DNA of 64,000 nt, taken from Desulfovibrio cuneatus DSM 11391 (GTDB lineage: Bacteria > Desulfobacterota > Desulfovibrionia > Desulfovibrionales > Desulfovibrionaceae). A model generated the notes under the pieces. The model was not told the origin of the DNA. It did no database searches and saw only the letters and a program-made list of their open reading frames with translations. Of this stretch, positions 18,771-27,420 are shown in pieces; position 1 is the stretch's first letter, and the number at the start of each line of letters is the position of its first letter. The stretch covers positions 1 to 64,000 of the forward strand of contig NZ_AUCY01000004.1 in NCBI RefSeq assembly GCF_000430005.1, read 5' to 3'. The translations under genes were made by a program, and so were the position numbers.

Positions 18771-20297
18771 TTACTCTTGGTCAGAGCGCGTTTTCCACCG
18801 TTTATGCATCCAGAACCACTGTTCCGGGTATTGTTGCACGCAACGGGCCACGGCATCTGTATAATGTTGGGCAATAATGGTACAACGTTCTGCCACGCTG
18901 CCTTTGAGTGTTGCCGTGCGTAGCGGCTCGGCAACATACAGGGTATGGCCACCTTCCGGTGTACGTAACAAGAAAGAGGGATACACAGTGGCTTTGCTGC
19001 GCAGGGCAAGCAAGGCAGGACCAATGTTCACTGCGGCAATATCTTCAAGAAAGGGCAAAAATACAGATTCTTTTTTGCTGGCGTTGTGGTCCACCAAAAA
19101 AGCCACCAGCCCATTGCGCTTCAAGCTAACCAATGCCTCGGTGCTGGCACTGCGGTGCCCTACTGCACGCACTCCGCCTGCGCTACGCAGGTCATGCATA
19201 GTTTCTGTTAGTGCTTTATCTTTTTGGCTGCGCACCACCACAATGCGTTCCTTGCTGGGGGCAAGGCGTGCGGCGTGTGGTTCCATAAGTTCCCATGACC
19301 CAATATGGGCCGTTGCCACGACCAGTGGGCCCTGTTCATTGCGGAACGCTTCCAGGCCGGGGGAATCTTCATAGGCAAAAGTTTGAGGGGAAGCGTACAA
19401 AGCGCCCGAATGAAAAATTTCCAGAAATGATGCAAAGTTATGATAAAAACTGGCTTTGGCCGTGGCAGTTGCTTTGGCTGTGGGGTAGTGCAAATGCTTT
19501 TCAATAGCTTGCACAGCCACCTTGCGCCGCTTGGGCAGGCCATGCCAAGCCACAAAAGCTATGGCCTTTGCCAGGCGGTGCAGGCCTTGCAGGCTTACCT
19601 TTTGCATGGCTTTGGCAAACATACTGTAAATGCGGAACCGTAAGCTTTGCCGCACGTCTGGTGCGGGTGTTGGGTCTTGCATAGAATGCAACAAATTTTC
19701 TAGGTGCTGGCTTTGCTCTGCTGCGTACTCTGCATCCATTTTACCTTCTGGCAGTAAGTAGGGTTCGCCAATTACCATGGTAATGCGAGAAAACGGCAAC
19801 GGAAGCTGGAATTTATCCCAGGAGGAAAAACGGTAAGACCTGGAGTAAAACGAGCGTATAGGCACCATGTACGCATCGGCGCGGTGGGCCAGAAACACCG
19901 CCCCATCTTTCACTCTATGGCGCGGCCCACGCGGGCCATCCACTGTGATGCAGGCAAAATAATGTTCATCGCGCATGGTTTTTGCGGCACGTAAAAGGGC
20001 TTTTATACCCCCGCGTGAACTAGAGCCACGGGCCGTTTTTGTACCCATGGCTTCCAGTAGGCGGGCCACGTACTCGCCATCATTGCTGCCGCTCACAATA
20101 CCAATAATAGGCAGGCGCTTTCGCATGTACGCCAAAGGAAAAACTTCGTCGTGCCACAGGCTTAGCACCATAAGCTTGCCTTCATCTTGCAGGGAATCCA
20201 CCGCTTCTCGGCCCACCTGCGTAATACGCAGCGTGGAACACAGCAAACGGTACGCTGTATAGATAATCGGCGCAAGAATTCGAGGTGAAATTTTCAT
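18771..20297 (-). CDS. two-domain acyltransferase: DUF374 plus LpxL/HtrB-like
   Basis: This 508-residue protein joins two acyltransferase modules. The N-terminal half (about 1-210) is a DUF374 lysophospholipid-acyltransferase-like domain, with LWHDEVFP near 48 and DGPRGPRH near 119. The C-terminal half (about 225-505) is an LpxL/LpxM (HtrB)-type lauroyl/myristoyl acyltransferase with the HxxxxE motif in AHIGSWE and a C-terminal FWMHKRWK. LpxL-type enzymes add secondary acyl chains to Kdo2-lipid A at the inner membrane. DUF374 proteins are often neighbours of Kdo transferase or lipid A genes. The start lies two bases after the msbA stop codon, so the two are probably translated from one message and act on the same lipid A before export. 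Which chain each half transfers cannot be told. Confidence 0.85.
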   Translation of the reverse strand: MKISPRILAPIIYTAYRLLCSTLRITQVGREAVDSLQDEGKLMVLSLWHDEVFPLAYMRKRLPIIGIVSGSNDGEYVARLLEAMGTKTARGSSSRGGIKALLRAAKTMRDEHYFACITVDGPRGPRHRVKDGAVFLAHRADAYMVPIRSFYSRSYRFSSWDKFQLPLPFSRITMVIGEPYLLPEGKMDAEYAAEQSQHLENLLHSMQDPTPAPDVRQSLRFRIYSMFAKAMQKVSLQGLHRLAKAIAFVAWHGLPKRRKVAVQAIEKHLHYPTAKATATAKASFYHNFASFLEIFHSGALYASPQTFAYEDSPGLEAFRNEQGPLVVATAHIGSWELMEPHAARLAPSKERIVVVRSQKDKALTETMHDLRSAGGVRAVGHRSASTEALVSLKRNGLVAFLVDHNASKKESVFLPFLEDIAAVNIGPALLALRSKATVYPSFLLRTPEGGHTLYVAEPLRTATLKGSVAERCTIIAQHYTDAVARCVQQYPEQWFWMHKRWKTRSDQE

Positions 20298-20299
20298 GG

Positions 20300-22081
20300 C
20301 TAGGCCCCTTCCCCGTTACTTTGATATTGCATGGTATACAACTTGGCATACAGTGGGCTGGACGCCAGCAGTTCTTGGTGGGTGCCCATGGCGGCAACTC
20401 GGCCCCCTTCCATTACCATAATGCGGGTGGCATTGATAATGGTGGAAAGGCGGTGGGCAATCACAATGCTGGTGCGTTCTTCCATAAGGTTGTCCAGGGC
20501 TTTTTGCACCGTGCGTTCTGATTCTGAATCCAGTGCACTGGTGGCTTCGTCCAGAATAAGCAGGGGTGCGTCTTTTACCAGGGCGCGGGCAATGGTCAAG
20601 CGCTGGCGTTGCCCGCCGGAAAGCTTCACCCCACGCTCGCCAATAACTGTATCATATCCTTGGGGGAGTGCTTCAATAAAATCGTGGGCATAGGCTGCCT
20701 TGGCTGCTTCTATCACCGCTTCACGGTTTACATTGGCAATGCCATAGGCAATGTTTTCTTCCACCGTCAGGTTGAACAGAAAATTATCTTGGGAAACGAG
20801 GGAAACAGCATGGCGCAAGGAGGGAAGCGTGTATTCCTGCACAGGCAGGCCATTTACCAGAATGCGTCCTTCACTGGGGTCGTAAAACCGGGGAATAAGG
20901 TTCACGCAGGTGGTTTTACCGGCGCCGGAGGGGCCAACAATGGCAATGCGCTCCCCGGCCTGCACGGTAAAGGAAATATCTTTCAGGGCCTGGGTGCCAT
21001 CTGCATAGGTCAGGGAAACGTTCTGGAAGGCAAGGGACTGAAACGGGGTGTCTAGTTCCATGTTACCGCCCTGTTCCACTGTCAGGCGCGGGTCGTCCAG
21101 TAGACCAAAAATACGTTCTGCCCCGGCAAGGGCACGTTGCAGGGCGTTGTTGGCCCCGGTAAATTTTTTCACTGGTTCATACATCATAATAAGGGCAGTA
21201 ACAAAAGAAAAAAAGGTGCCCGGCGTGGTTTTTCCTTCAATAACTTGCATACCGCCCACCCAAATAACCACAGCCACCCCAAGGGCTCCCACCAATTCCA
21301 TCACGGCGGAAGAACTTTCGTTGGCAAGGCATTCCTTGCGGTTTAAGGTAAGCAGGCGCTTGTTGTTTTTGTCAAAGCGTTTTGCTTCTTCATCTTCTGT
21401 GCAAAAGGCCTTCACTACCCGTACACCACTAAGGGATTCCTGCAGCAAGGCGGTAATGTCGGCTGTTTGTTCCTGGCTTTTGCGGCCCAGTTTGCGCAGC
21501 CTGCGGGCAAAATACACAAAAGGAAAAAAGGCCAGGGGCAGGCCAATAATGGCCCACATAGCAAGGCGAAAGTCTTGGTAAAAAACCACTACCAGCAGGC
21601 TGGCAGCGCTTATTACCTGGCGGAGCATAAGCACAATGGTGGGCATGCTTACCCGTACTGCGGCAACGTCATTAATAATACGTGACATAAGCACCCCCAC
21701 CTGGGAATGCTCAAAAAAACGCAAAGGCAGCATAATAACCTTGCGGTACAGTTCGTCGCGCAACACTTCCAGCACTTTCAGGCTGGCAATTTGCATAAGG
21801 TAGTTTTGAGCAAGGCGCGTGCCCCCTTTTACCAGGGTAAGCACAACAAAAGCGATGGGAACCCAAAAAAGGGCTTGCCTGTCTCCATTTATAAAAATAT
21901 CATCCAAGGCTGGCTTTACCAACCAGGCAATTCCTGCAGAACTGAGCCCGGTAATAAGCATGGCAATGCAGGCAATAGTTATTATGAATTTGTGCGGCTT
22001 GAAGTACCCTGCACTCCGTTTCAAAATTTCCTTGGCGCTAGTGGGTGTGGCTGCTTGCGCCGCTTCTGGCTGGTGTGTCAT
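20300..22081 (-). CDS. msbA: lipid A export ATP-binding/permease protein MsbA
   Basis: This 593-residue half-transporter flips lipid A-core across the inner membrane. Six transmembrane helices occupy about residues 30-310. The ATPase follows, with Walker A GPSGAGKTT, signature LSGGQRQR, Walker B LILDEATSALD and the H-loop VIAHRLST. Length and order match MsbA and related lipid exporters. The frame opens at 22192, but the ATG at 22081 has GAGGA at good spacing and avoids an implausible basic leader. It heads an operon with the DUF374/LpxL acyltransferase, which fits a lipid A substrate rather than a drug. Confidence 0.9.
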   Translation of the reverse strand: MTHQPEAAQAATPTSAKEILKRSAGYFKPHKFIITIACIAMLITGLSSAGIAWLVKPALDDIFINGDRQALFWVPIAFVVLTLVKGGTRLAQNYLMQIASLKVLEVLRDELYRKVIMLPLRFFEHSQVGVLMSRIINDVAAVRVSMPTIVLMLRQVISAASLLVVVFYQDFRLAMWAIIGLPLAFFPFVYFARRLRKLGRKSQEQTADITALLQESLSGVRVVKAFCTEDEEAKRFDKNNKRLLTLNRKECLANESSSAVMELVGALGVAVVIWVGGMQVIEGKTTPGTFFSFVTALIMMYEPVKKFTGANNALQRALAGAERIFGLLDDPRLTVEQGGNMELDTPFQSLAFQNVSLTYADGTQALKDISFTVQAGERIAIVGPSGAGKTTCVNLIPRFYDPSEGRILVNGLPVQEYTLPSLRHAVSLVSQDNFLFNLTVEENIAYGIANVNREAVIEAAKAAYAHDFIEALPQGYDTVIGERGVKLSGGQRQRLTIARALVKDAPLLILDEATSALDSESERTVQKALDNLMEERTSIVIAHRLSTIINATRIMVMEGGRVAAMGTHQELLASSPLYAKLYTMQYQSNGEGA

Positions 22082-22281
22082 GTATCCTCTGGTTCTCGTG
22101 TTCACTGCTGGTTCGCTAGGGTTCCGTTGTTGTTGCCACGCCTGCCTTTGCAAGGCACAACAGGCTTTCTGGCACAATGAAAAACGGAACACGAATCAAC
22201 AATTGGTAATAAAACGGCAAGGCCGCAAAAGCGTGCATATTGTGCATGAAAGTTGACCCACAGGCAAGCAAGGAGTGCGTT

Positions 22282-22929
22282 ATGCCTAAAAATACTACCC
22301 TGGATTGCCGGGGGCTGGACTGCCCCACCCCGGTTTTGCTTGTGCGTGAATGCATGGAAGCAACAGCTCCGGCAGTCCTGCGCGTGCTGGTAGACAACCT
22401 GCCCGCAGCGGAAAATGTTACCCGGTTGTTGCACCACTATGGCTATGTCGCTACCGTAACTGAAACAGAGGGCGTATGGGAGCTTTGTGCCCAGCGCCAT
22501 AGCGGGGAAGAATCACCCCCCTCTGCCGCAACAACAAAACCCTCTTTCGCGGCAGCAATGCCAAAACCCCTTGCGCCCGAAGACGCACACAATGGTAAAA
22601 CCCTGGTTGTTATTCCTTGCGAAGGTTTTGGGCAGGGGGACGAGGTTCTGGCCCAGCGCCTTATGCTCAACTTTTTAGCCACCCTGCCGGAAATGGGCAA
22701 TTCCTTGTGGCGGGTGGTACTGCTTAACGGCGGGGTGCGCCTTGCCGCTACGGAAGGCCCAGCACTTGAGTCGTTACAACGCCTGGAGCGTGAAGGTGTG
22801 GACGTGCTGGTGTGCGGCGCGTGCCTTGAGTTTTTCAAACTGACAAAAGAAAAAAAGGTGGGGCAAACTACCAATATGCTTGATATTGTTACCAGCATGC
22901 AGCTTGCCGCAAAGGTTGTGCGTATATGA
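22282..22929 (+). CDS. yedF: sulfurtransferase-like selenium metabolism protein YedF
   Basis: This 215-residue protein has an N-terminal TusA-like domain with the CPTP motif at 14-17 (C14). A C-terminal DsrE-like domain contains FGQGDEVLAQRLM and VLVCGACLEFFKL. The combination defines the YedF family associated with selenium trafficking in organisms that make selenoproteins. TusA-type cysteines relay sulfur or selenium as persulfide or perselenide; the exact role of YedF is unproven. The ATG at 22282 is chosen because AAGGAG precedes it and it starts right before the TusA strand; a frame start at 22240 lacks this. Its stop overlaps the pseudouridine synthase start (ATGA). Confidence 0.9.
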   Translation: MPKNTTLDCRGLDCPTPVLLVRECMEATAPAVLRVLVDNLPAAENVTRLLHHYGYVATVTETEGVWELCAQRHSGEESPPSAATTKPSFAAAMPKPLAPEDAHNGKTLVVIPCEGFGQGDEVLAQRLMLNFLATLPEMGNSLWRVVLLNGGVRLAATEGPALESLQRLEREGVDVLVCGACLEFFKLTKEKKVGQTTNMLDIVTSMQLAAKVVRI

Positions 22930-23675
22930 GTGAAATGCGTTTGAATAAAGCCCTGGCCGAAGCCGGAGTGTGTTCCCGCCGCAAGGCTGACGAACTTATT
23001 GCCGCAGGCTGGGTCACGGTGAATGGCCAGGTGGTGCAGGAAATGGGGCTGCGCGTTACCCCCGGCAAAGACGCCATTGCCGTGCAAGGACAAAAGGTAT
23101 TTTTTACCCCAGGCCAGCAGGATGAAAAAATATATGTATTGTTGCACAAACCCGTACAGGTGGTATGCACCGCCAGCGACCCACAGGGCCGCGCTACCGT
23201 GCTGGACTACCTGCCCCAGCACCTGAAAAACAAGCGCCTGTACCCGGTGGGGCGGCTGGACTATTTCTCCGAAGGGTTGCTTTTGCTCACAGACGACGGT
23301 GAGCTGACCCACCGCCTGACCCACCCGCGCTACCACCTGCCCAAAGAATATGAAGTGCAGGTGCGGGAAATGCCCACCCAGCGCATGCTGGAAACCATGC
23401 ACCGGGGTATGACCCTGGCCGAAGGGGAACGCCTTGCCCCGGTGGAAGCCCATGTGGCCCCGGATGCCCCCAACACCTTGCACCTTGTACTGCACCAGGG
23501 GCTGAACCGCCAAATTCGGCGTATGTGCCGCGACCTTGGCCTGACCATTTTGCGTCTTACTCGCGTAAGCCTTGGTCCCATAAGCCTTGGCGATTTGCCC
23601 AGCGGGAAAGCCCGGGTGCTGTACCACGATGAAATCGTAACCCTACGCCGCGCTGCCGGGCTTGGGAAACGCTGA
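22926..23675 (+). CDS. RluB/RsuA-family 16S/23S rRNA pseudouridine synthase
   Basis: This 249-residue enzyme has an N-terminal S4 RNA-binding domain (about 2-60, starting MRLNKALAEAG). The RsuA-type catalytic domain follows, with GRLDYFSEGLLLLT and catalytic D112. The C-terminal RNA-contact motif contains GLNRQIRRMC. It isomerises a specific uridine in rRNA; RluB-like 23S specificity is likely from length, but RluE/RsuA functions are not excluded. It is translationally coupled to yedF by an ATGA overlap. The last codons (GGGAAACGC) and the TGA stop lie inside the left end of a dispersed repeat element, so the element supplies the C-terminal residues and termination codon. Confidence 0.93.
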   Translation: MSEMRLNKALAEAGVCSRRKADELIAAGWVTVNGQVVQEMGLRVTPGKDAIAVQGQKVFFTPGQQDEKIYVLLHKPVQVVCTASDPQGRATVLDYLPQHLKNKRLYPVGRLDYFSEGLLLLTDDGELTHRLTHPRYHLPKEYEVQVREMPTQRMLETMHRGMTLAEGERLAPVEAHVAPDAPNTLHLVLHQGLNRQIRRMCRDLGLTILRLTRVSLGPISLGDLPSGKARVLYHDEIVTLRRAAGLGKR

Positions 23676-23964
23676 TTTATTCCGTTTGGCGGTGTTATAC
23701 CCCTAAAGCCGACGGCAGTCGCGAGCATAGCGAGCCATGGAGTGAGGGCGGAGGGTACGGGTGGCTTTGCCGCCCGCACATTTCCACGAGGCCCGAGCGG
23801 AAAAAAGAAACAGTCGAGGACGGAAGAGTTGACTCGGCCCGTCCTGGGCCTCGGCCTTCGGCTCCCGCCCTTTGGGCAGTTCCCAATTCCGCTTTCCTGC
23901 GGAATTGTCACTCCTGCTTCAAAAAAAGCTCGCGCCTTGCCAAACGAAATAACTACGCGTTTCC
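23665..23964 (+). repeat. mosaic intergenic element, copy A (full length)
   Basis: This 300-bp element is bounded by imperfect 26-bp terminal inverted repeats, GGAAACGCTGATTTATTCCG... at 23665-23690 and its counterpart at 23939-23964, identical at 22 of 26 positions. It contains two modules. Module 1 is the AAAGCCGACGGCAGTCGCGA segment with a following GC-rich hairpin. Module 2 runs from GTTGACTCGGCCCGTCCTGG through a CCGCTTTCCTGCGG hairpin. It has no ORF that looks like a gene. The left end lies inside the pseudouridine synthase stop region. Confidence 0.8.
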
Positions 23965-24030
23965 AAAATACCATTTAAGTAGTATTTCTCTAACCAAAGA
24001 ACAAGGGAGGCAGAGCCTCACCAATGCTTA

Positions 24031-25596
24031 TTATTTTTTCAACCTGTTACGCAGCGCATGGAGCGGGGCTAGCAAGTCTGGTCGCAACAACTGGGCAAGG
24101 CCAAGGTAGACAGCGCAAAACACCACACCGCTGGCGCAGATGAATACGAATGCCCCTGCCAGAGAATATTCCGGGAACAGGCTTTGCAGCAACCGGCCTG
24201 TAAGCCCGGCAGCCAGCTTTGCCGGAATGCACAGGCATAGGGCAATAAAGGCCAAGGTAGCCACCCCGGCAAGGGCCCCTGCCCCATGCCGGCGCCACCA
24301 CACAAAGCACAACAGCCCGGTGTACAGCGCCACCCCAAAGGCCCCGGCAAAGGCAATGCCCAGCGGCCCAAGGGAAATGGCACCATAATAATAGGCCCCC
24401 AGGGTAAACACCGTAGCCAAAGTGCCCAGCAGGGCCGGGGTAAGGGTGTCTTGGCAGGCATAGTAAGCCCGGCCCATAATTTGCTGAATGGTCCAGAACA
24501 CCACGCTGGCCATCATCACCGCCAGTAAGAGGCCAGATTGCGCCGCAGCCTTGGGTGTGAAGCTGCCCTGCTGGAATACAAGGCGCATAATGGGTTCTGC
24601 CGCTACCATCATCCATAGGGAAACAGGAAACGCCACCAGCAGGGCATTTTGCAACGTGGTGTTCAGGGACGCTTCAAACCTGCGCTTGTCGCCCTTTGCC
24701 ACCAACCCTGCCAGAAACGGGAAGGACGCAAGCCCTGCGGCCTGGGCAATAACCCCCACCGGCACAAGCATAATGCGCCGGGCATAGCTGAGCAGGCTCA
24801 CGCTGCCTTCATGCGCCAACGACCCAAAAATACGGATAAACTGCTCGTCCAGGCTGACAATGGACTGCCCAAGCATAAGGGGCAGGGCCAGCTTCAGCAC
24901 TGTTTTCATCATGGGGTGGGCAAGGCGCGGGGTAAAACGCAGGCCACCAGCCCGCACAGCCCACAGGGGCAAGGCAAAGCTGCCAGCAAAGGCCCCGGCC
25001 AGCACCCCCCAGCAAAACCCTTCCATGCCTTGTTCAGGCGCAAGAGCAAGCCCGGCAAGGCCCCCCAGAATAATGGCCCCGTTGTAGAATAACGGGGTAA
25101 GGGCGGGCACGGTAAATTGCTTGCGGCAGTAAAGCACAGCCGTAAAGCAGGCCCCTGGCAGGAAAAATATTTGGGCAGGTAAAATAATGCGTAGGTAGCG
25201 GGCCAGAAGCAGGCTTTTTTCACCGGAAAAGCCGGGGGCCACCAGCTTTGCAAGCTGCGGGGCAAACAACCACCCCAGCAGGCAAAACAGGCTTATGGCC
25301 AGGGTGGCCCAGCACACGGCAGCGGAAAAAAAGCGCCAAGCGTCGTCCTCGTCTTCCAGAAAACGCCGGGAAAGCAGCGGCACAAGGGTAATGGAAAAAT
25401 ACCCGCCTGCCAGCAAATAGCTAATGAAGTCTGGCACAACGAAAGCGGTGAAATACACATCGCTTTCCATGCCAGAACCAAAGTAGTAGGAAATAATTTT
25501 ATCACGCACAAGGCCAAGAATACGCGAAAGAAAAACGCTTATTCCCAATGCCACGGCTGCCAGCCCGGCACTTTGTGCGCGCAATAGCAGCGCCAT
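24031..25596 (-). CDS. murJ: lipid II flippase MurJ (MviN)
   Basis: This 521-residue polytopic inner-membrane protein of the MOP superfamily has about 14 helices and translocates lipid II for peptidoglycan synthesis. Family features include the N-terminal SRILGLVRDKIISYYFGSG, the arginine-bearing central cavity segment and the ARRIMLVPVGVIAQAAGLAS region in TM7-8. The ATG at 25596 has AAGGAG at good spacing; an earlier frame start at 25626 has none. The gene stands alone on the minus strand. It is flanked on both sides by same-orientation copies of the dispersed element (A and B), so recombination between these copies would delete or excise murJ, an essential gene in most bacteria. Confidence 0.93.
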   Translation of the reverse strand: MALLLRAQSAGLAAVALGISVFLSRILGLVRDKIISYYFGSGMESDVYFTAFVVPDFISYLLAGGYFSITLVPLLSRRFLEDEDDAWRFFSAAVCWATLAISLFCLLGWLFAPQLAKLVAPGFSGEKSLLLARYLRIILPAQIFFLPGACFTAVLYCRKQFTVPALTPLFYNGAIILGGLAGLALAPEQGMEGFCWGVLAGAFAGSFALPLWAVRAGGLRFTPRLAHPMMKTVLKLALPLMLGQSIVSLDEQFIRIFGSLAHEGSVSLLSYARRIMLVPVGVIAQAAGLASFPFLAGLVAKGDKRRFEASLNTTLQNALLVAFPVSLWMMVAAEPIMRLVFQQGSFTPKAAAQSGLLLAVMMASVVFWTIQQIMGRAYYACQDTLTPALLGTLATVFTLGAYYYGAISLGPLGIAFAGAFGVALYTGLLCFVWWRRHGAGALAGVATLAFIALCLCIPAKLAAGLTGRLLQSLFPEYSLAGAFVFICASGVVFCAVYLGLAQLLRPDLLAPLHALRNRLKK

Positions 25597-25721
25597 ATGC
25601 TCTCCTTGCCACCACGAAACCTTCACTGGTCATCATGGGGCCTATCCCTGTGTAAGGCAGGCAACGCGCCCGCCCCGGTAAAGCGGCACTATACGCAAGC
25701 TTCCCACCCACAGCAAGACAA

Positions 25722-26046
25722 GGAAACGCTGATTTATTCCGTTTGGCTGCGTTACTTCACTTTTTTTCGCTCTTGCAGCGGGTTATACGCTTCGGCGGTG
25801 TAGCCGCCTTTGCCCCGCCGCCTCGCTCTACGGCTCGCTACGCTCGCGACTGCCGTCGGCTTTTATGAAACAGTCGAAGACAGAAGAGTTGACTCGGCCC
25901 GTCCTGGGCCTCGGCCTTCGGCTCCCGCCCTGCGGGCAGTTCCCAATTCCGCTTTCCTGCGGAATTGGGAACTCCTGCTTCAAAAAAAGCTCGCGCACAG
26001 AGCCTGTGTCCCCGACCTTGCCAAACGAAATAACTGCGCGTTTGCC
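25722..26046 (+). repeat. mosaic intergenic element, copy B (full length, module 1 inverted)
   Basis: This 325-bp element has terminal inverted repeats at 25722-25747 and 26020-26046, nearly identical to those of copy A and in the same orientation. Module 2 (GTTGACTCGGCCCGTCCTGG onward) is collinear and almost identical to copy A. Module 1 is present as the reverse complement: it reads GCGACTGCCGTCGGC here and GCCGACGGCAGTCGC in copy A. A further insert, ACAGAGCCTGTGTCCCCGAC, precedes the right end. No coding sequence is apparent. Confidence 0.8.
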
Positions 26047-26201
26047 AAATTCCCTGTAATTAGTGGTTCCTTAACGGGGGCACCCTTGACAGTTCTTGCC
26101 CTGCTTGAGTAACGTATCAAAACGATTTACATGAGTCTTGTCTTTTCTGTGGCACATGGTTTTTCCCTGCATGGCCTGCACCCATTACGGAACGAGCGCA
26201 T

Positions 26202-26756
26202 ATGGTTACCCTCCCTGCTTTCATCACTCCTTCCCCCAGCAAAATTTCGCCTGAAGGCTGCATGAGCATTGTGGGCATGGCAGGCGCTGGCAAAACCACT
26301 ATTGGCAAGGAAATTGCCACCCTGCTCAACTGGGCCCACCTGGACAGCGACCATGTGATTGAAGCAACTTACGGGGCCCCGCTGCAACACATTACCAACA
26401 GCATGAGTAAAGACGCCTTCCTTGACCTTGAAAGCGCTGTTATTCAACGCCTGAACGTGCGGCGCACCGTTATTTCCACCGGGGGGAGCGCTGTGTACAG
26501 GCCGGAAAGCATACGCTACCTGCAAAGCCTTGGCCCCATATTGTATATTGCCGTGCCTCTGGAAATTATTCTGGAGCGCATTGCCAGAAAGCCGGAACGC
26601 GGCCTTGCCATTGCCCCTGGGCAAACGGTGGAAGATTTGTATTATGAGCGCGCCACACTCTATGCCGCAGCAGCCACCTTCATTGTGCAAGGGGGCAGTG
26701 CCCCTGCCCAAGACTATGCACGTGAAGCTGCGGAATGGCTTGAGGCAACAGAATGA
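26202..26756 (+). CDS. shikimate-kinase-fold P-loop kinase, possibly homoserine kinase
   Basis: This 184-residue P-loop kinase has Walker A GMAGAGKT at 25-32 and the acidic pair D48/D50 in LDSD. It also has a lid and distal R near the ERATLY segment, so the shikimate kinase fold is clear. Several substrate-site residues are unusual. The Gly-Gly-Gly motif reads TGGS (93-96), the FREIE-type arginine is replaced in AFLDLESAV (72-80), and the RPLL arginine region reads RKPERGLA. True shikimate kinases keep these. I recall that a shikimate-kinase-like protein has been proposed as the missing homoserine kinase of Desulfovibrio, which would explain the divergence; this cannot be confirmed here. An alternative start at 26262 (M21) also has a GAAGG sequence. 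The stop overlaps the next gene by ATGA. Confidence 0.75.
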   Translation: MVTLPAFITPSPSKISPEGCMSIVGMAGAGKTTIGKEIATLLNWAHLDSDHVIEATYGAPLQHITNSMSKDAFLDLESAVIQRLNVRRTVISTGGSAVYRPESIRYLQSLGPILYIAVPLEIILERIARKPERGLAIAPGQTVEDLYYERATLYAAAATFIVQGGSAPAQDYAREAAEWLEATE

Positions 26757-27352
26757 ACAAAGAGCTTGCCGCCCGGCTTGCCACCCTGTACCAGCGCATG
26801 GAGCAGGCGTATGATACCTGTGCTAAAGAGGCAGGCCTGAGCTGCTCCGGCTGCGAAACGAACTGCTGCACCAGCTTTTTTCAACACCACACCTACAGCG
26901 AATGGCTGTATTTATGGCAAGGGGTACGCACCCTGCCCCCGCAAAAACGCCTTGCCGTGCTGGACCGCGCCCGCGCCGTGGTGGCTGCCACCCACAAGGC
27001 GCAAGCAATGGGCCTGCCCCCGCAGGAAATGTGCCCCCTGAACGAAAACGGCCTGTGCATTTTGTACCGCTACCGCCTGATGATTTGCCGTATGCACGGT
27101 ACTCGCAATGAAGTGCATAACCCGGACGGCACCCGCCGTTTATTCCCCGGCTGCCAGCGCTTTACCCACATGTACCCGCCCAACGCTGCGGCGGAACAAC
27201 AGGGGTGCATTATTCCCACCCTGAACCGCACCCCCTTCTACCAGGAACTGGCCGCCATTGAACTGGCCCTGCGCCAAAGCGTGCGCCAGCCCCTGCCACG
27301 GGTAAACATGACCCTGGCGGAAATGCTGGCAAATGGGGCACCAAGGGTGTGA
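26753..27352 (+). CDS. YkgJ-family cysteine cluster protein
   Basis: This 199-residue protein has the CxxCxxxCC pattern in SCSGCETNCC (near residues 30-40). A second cysteine set lies in CPLNENGLCILY and ICRMHG, followed by FPGCQRF. It matches the YkgJ (CxxCxxCC) family, thought to bind zinc or an Fe-S cluster, with no agreed reaction. It is translationally coupled to the upstream kinase (ATGA overlap), so the pair may act together, but the sequence does not say how. A strong terminator follows at 27421-27459. Confidence 0.85.
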   Translation: MNKELAARLATLYQRMEQAYDTCAKEAGLSCSGCETNCCTSFFQHHTYSEWLYLWQGVRTLPPQKRLAVLDRARAVVAATHKAQAMGLPPQEMCPLNENGLCILYRYRLMICRMHGTRNEVHNPDGTRRLFPGCQRFTHMYPPNAAAEQQGCIIPTLNRTPFYQELAAIELALRQSVRQPLPRVNMTLAEMLANGAPRV

Positions 27353-27420
27353 CAATGTAGGATGTAGTATTGCTTTTTACACATGAATCACCCTCTTAGT
27401 TAACGACACTTTAGATAAAA

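Noticed and set aside
26140-26200. Sigma-54 promoter (TGGCAC) before the kinase gene
   Set aside because: TGGCAC is present, but the required TTGC-type -12 element with a GC at proper spacing is missing.
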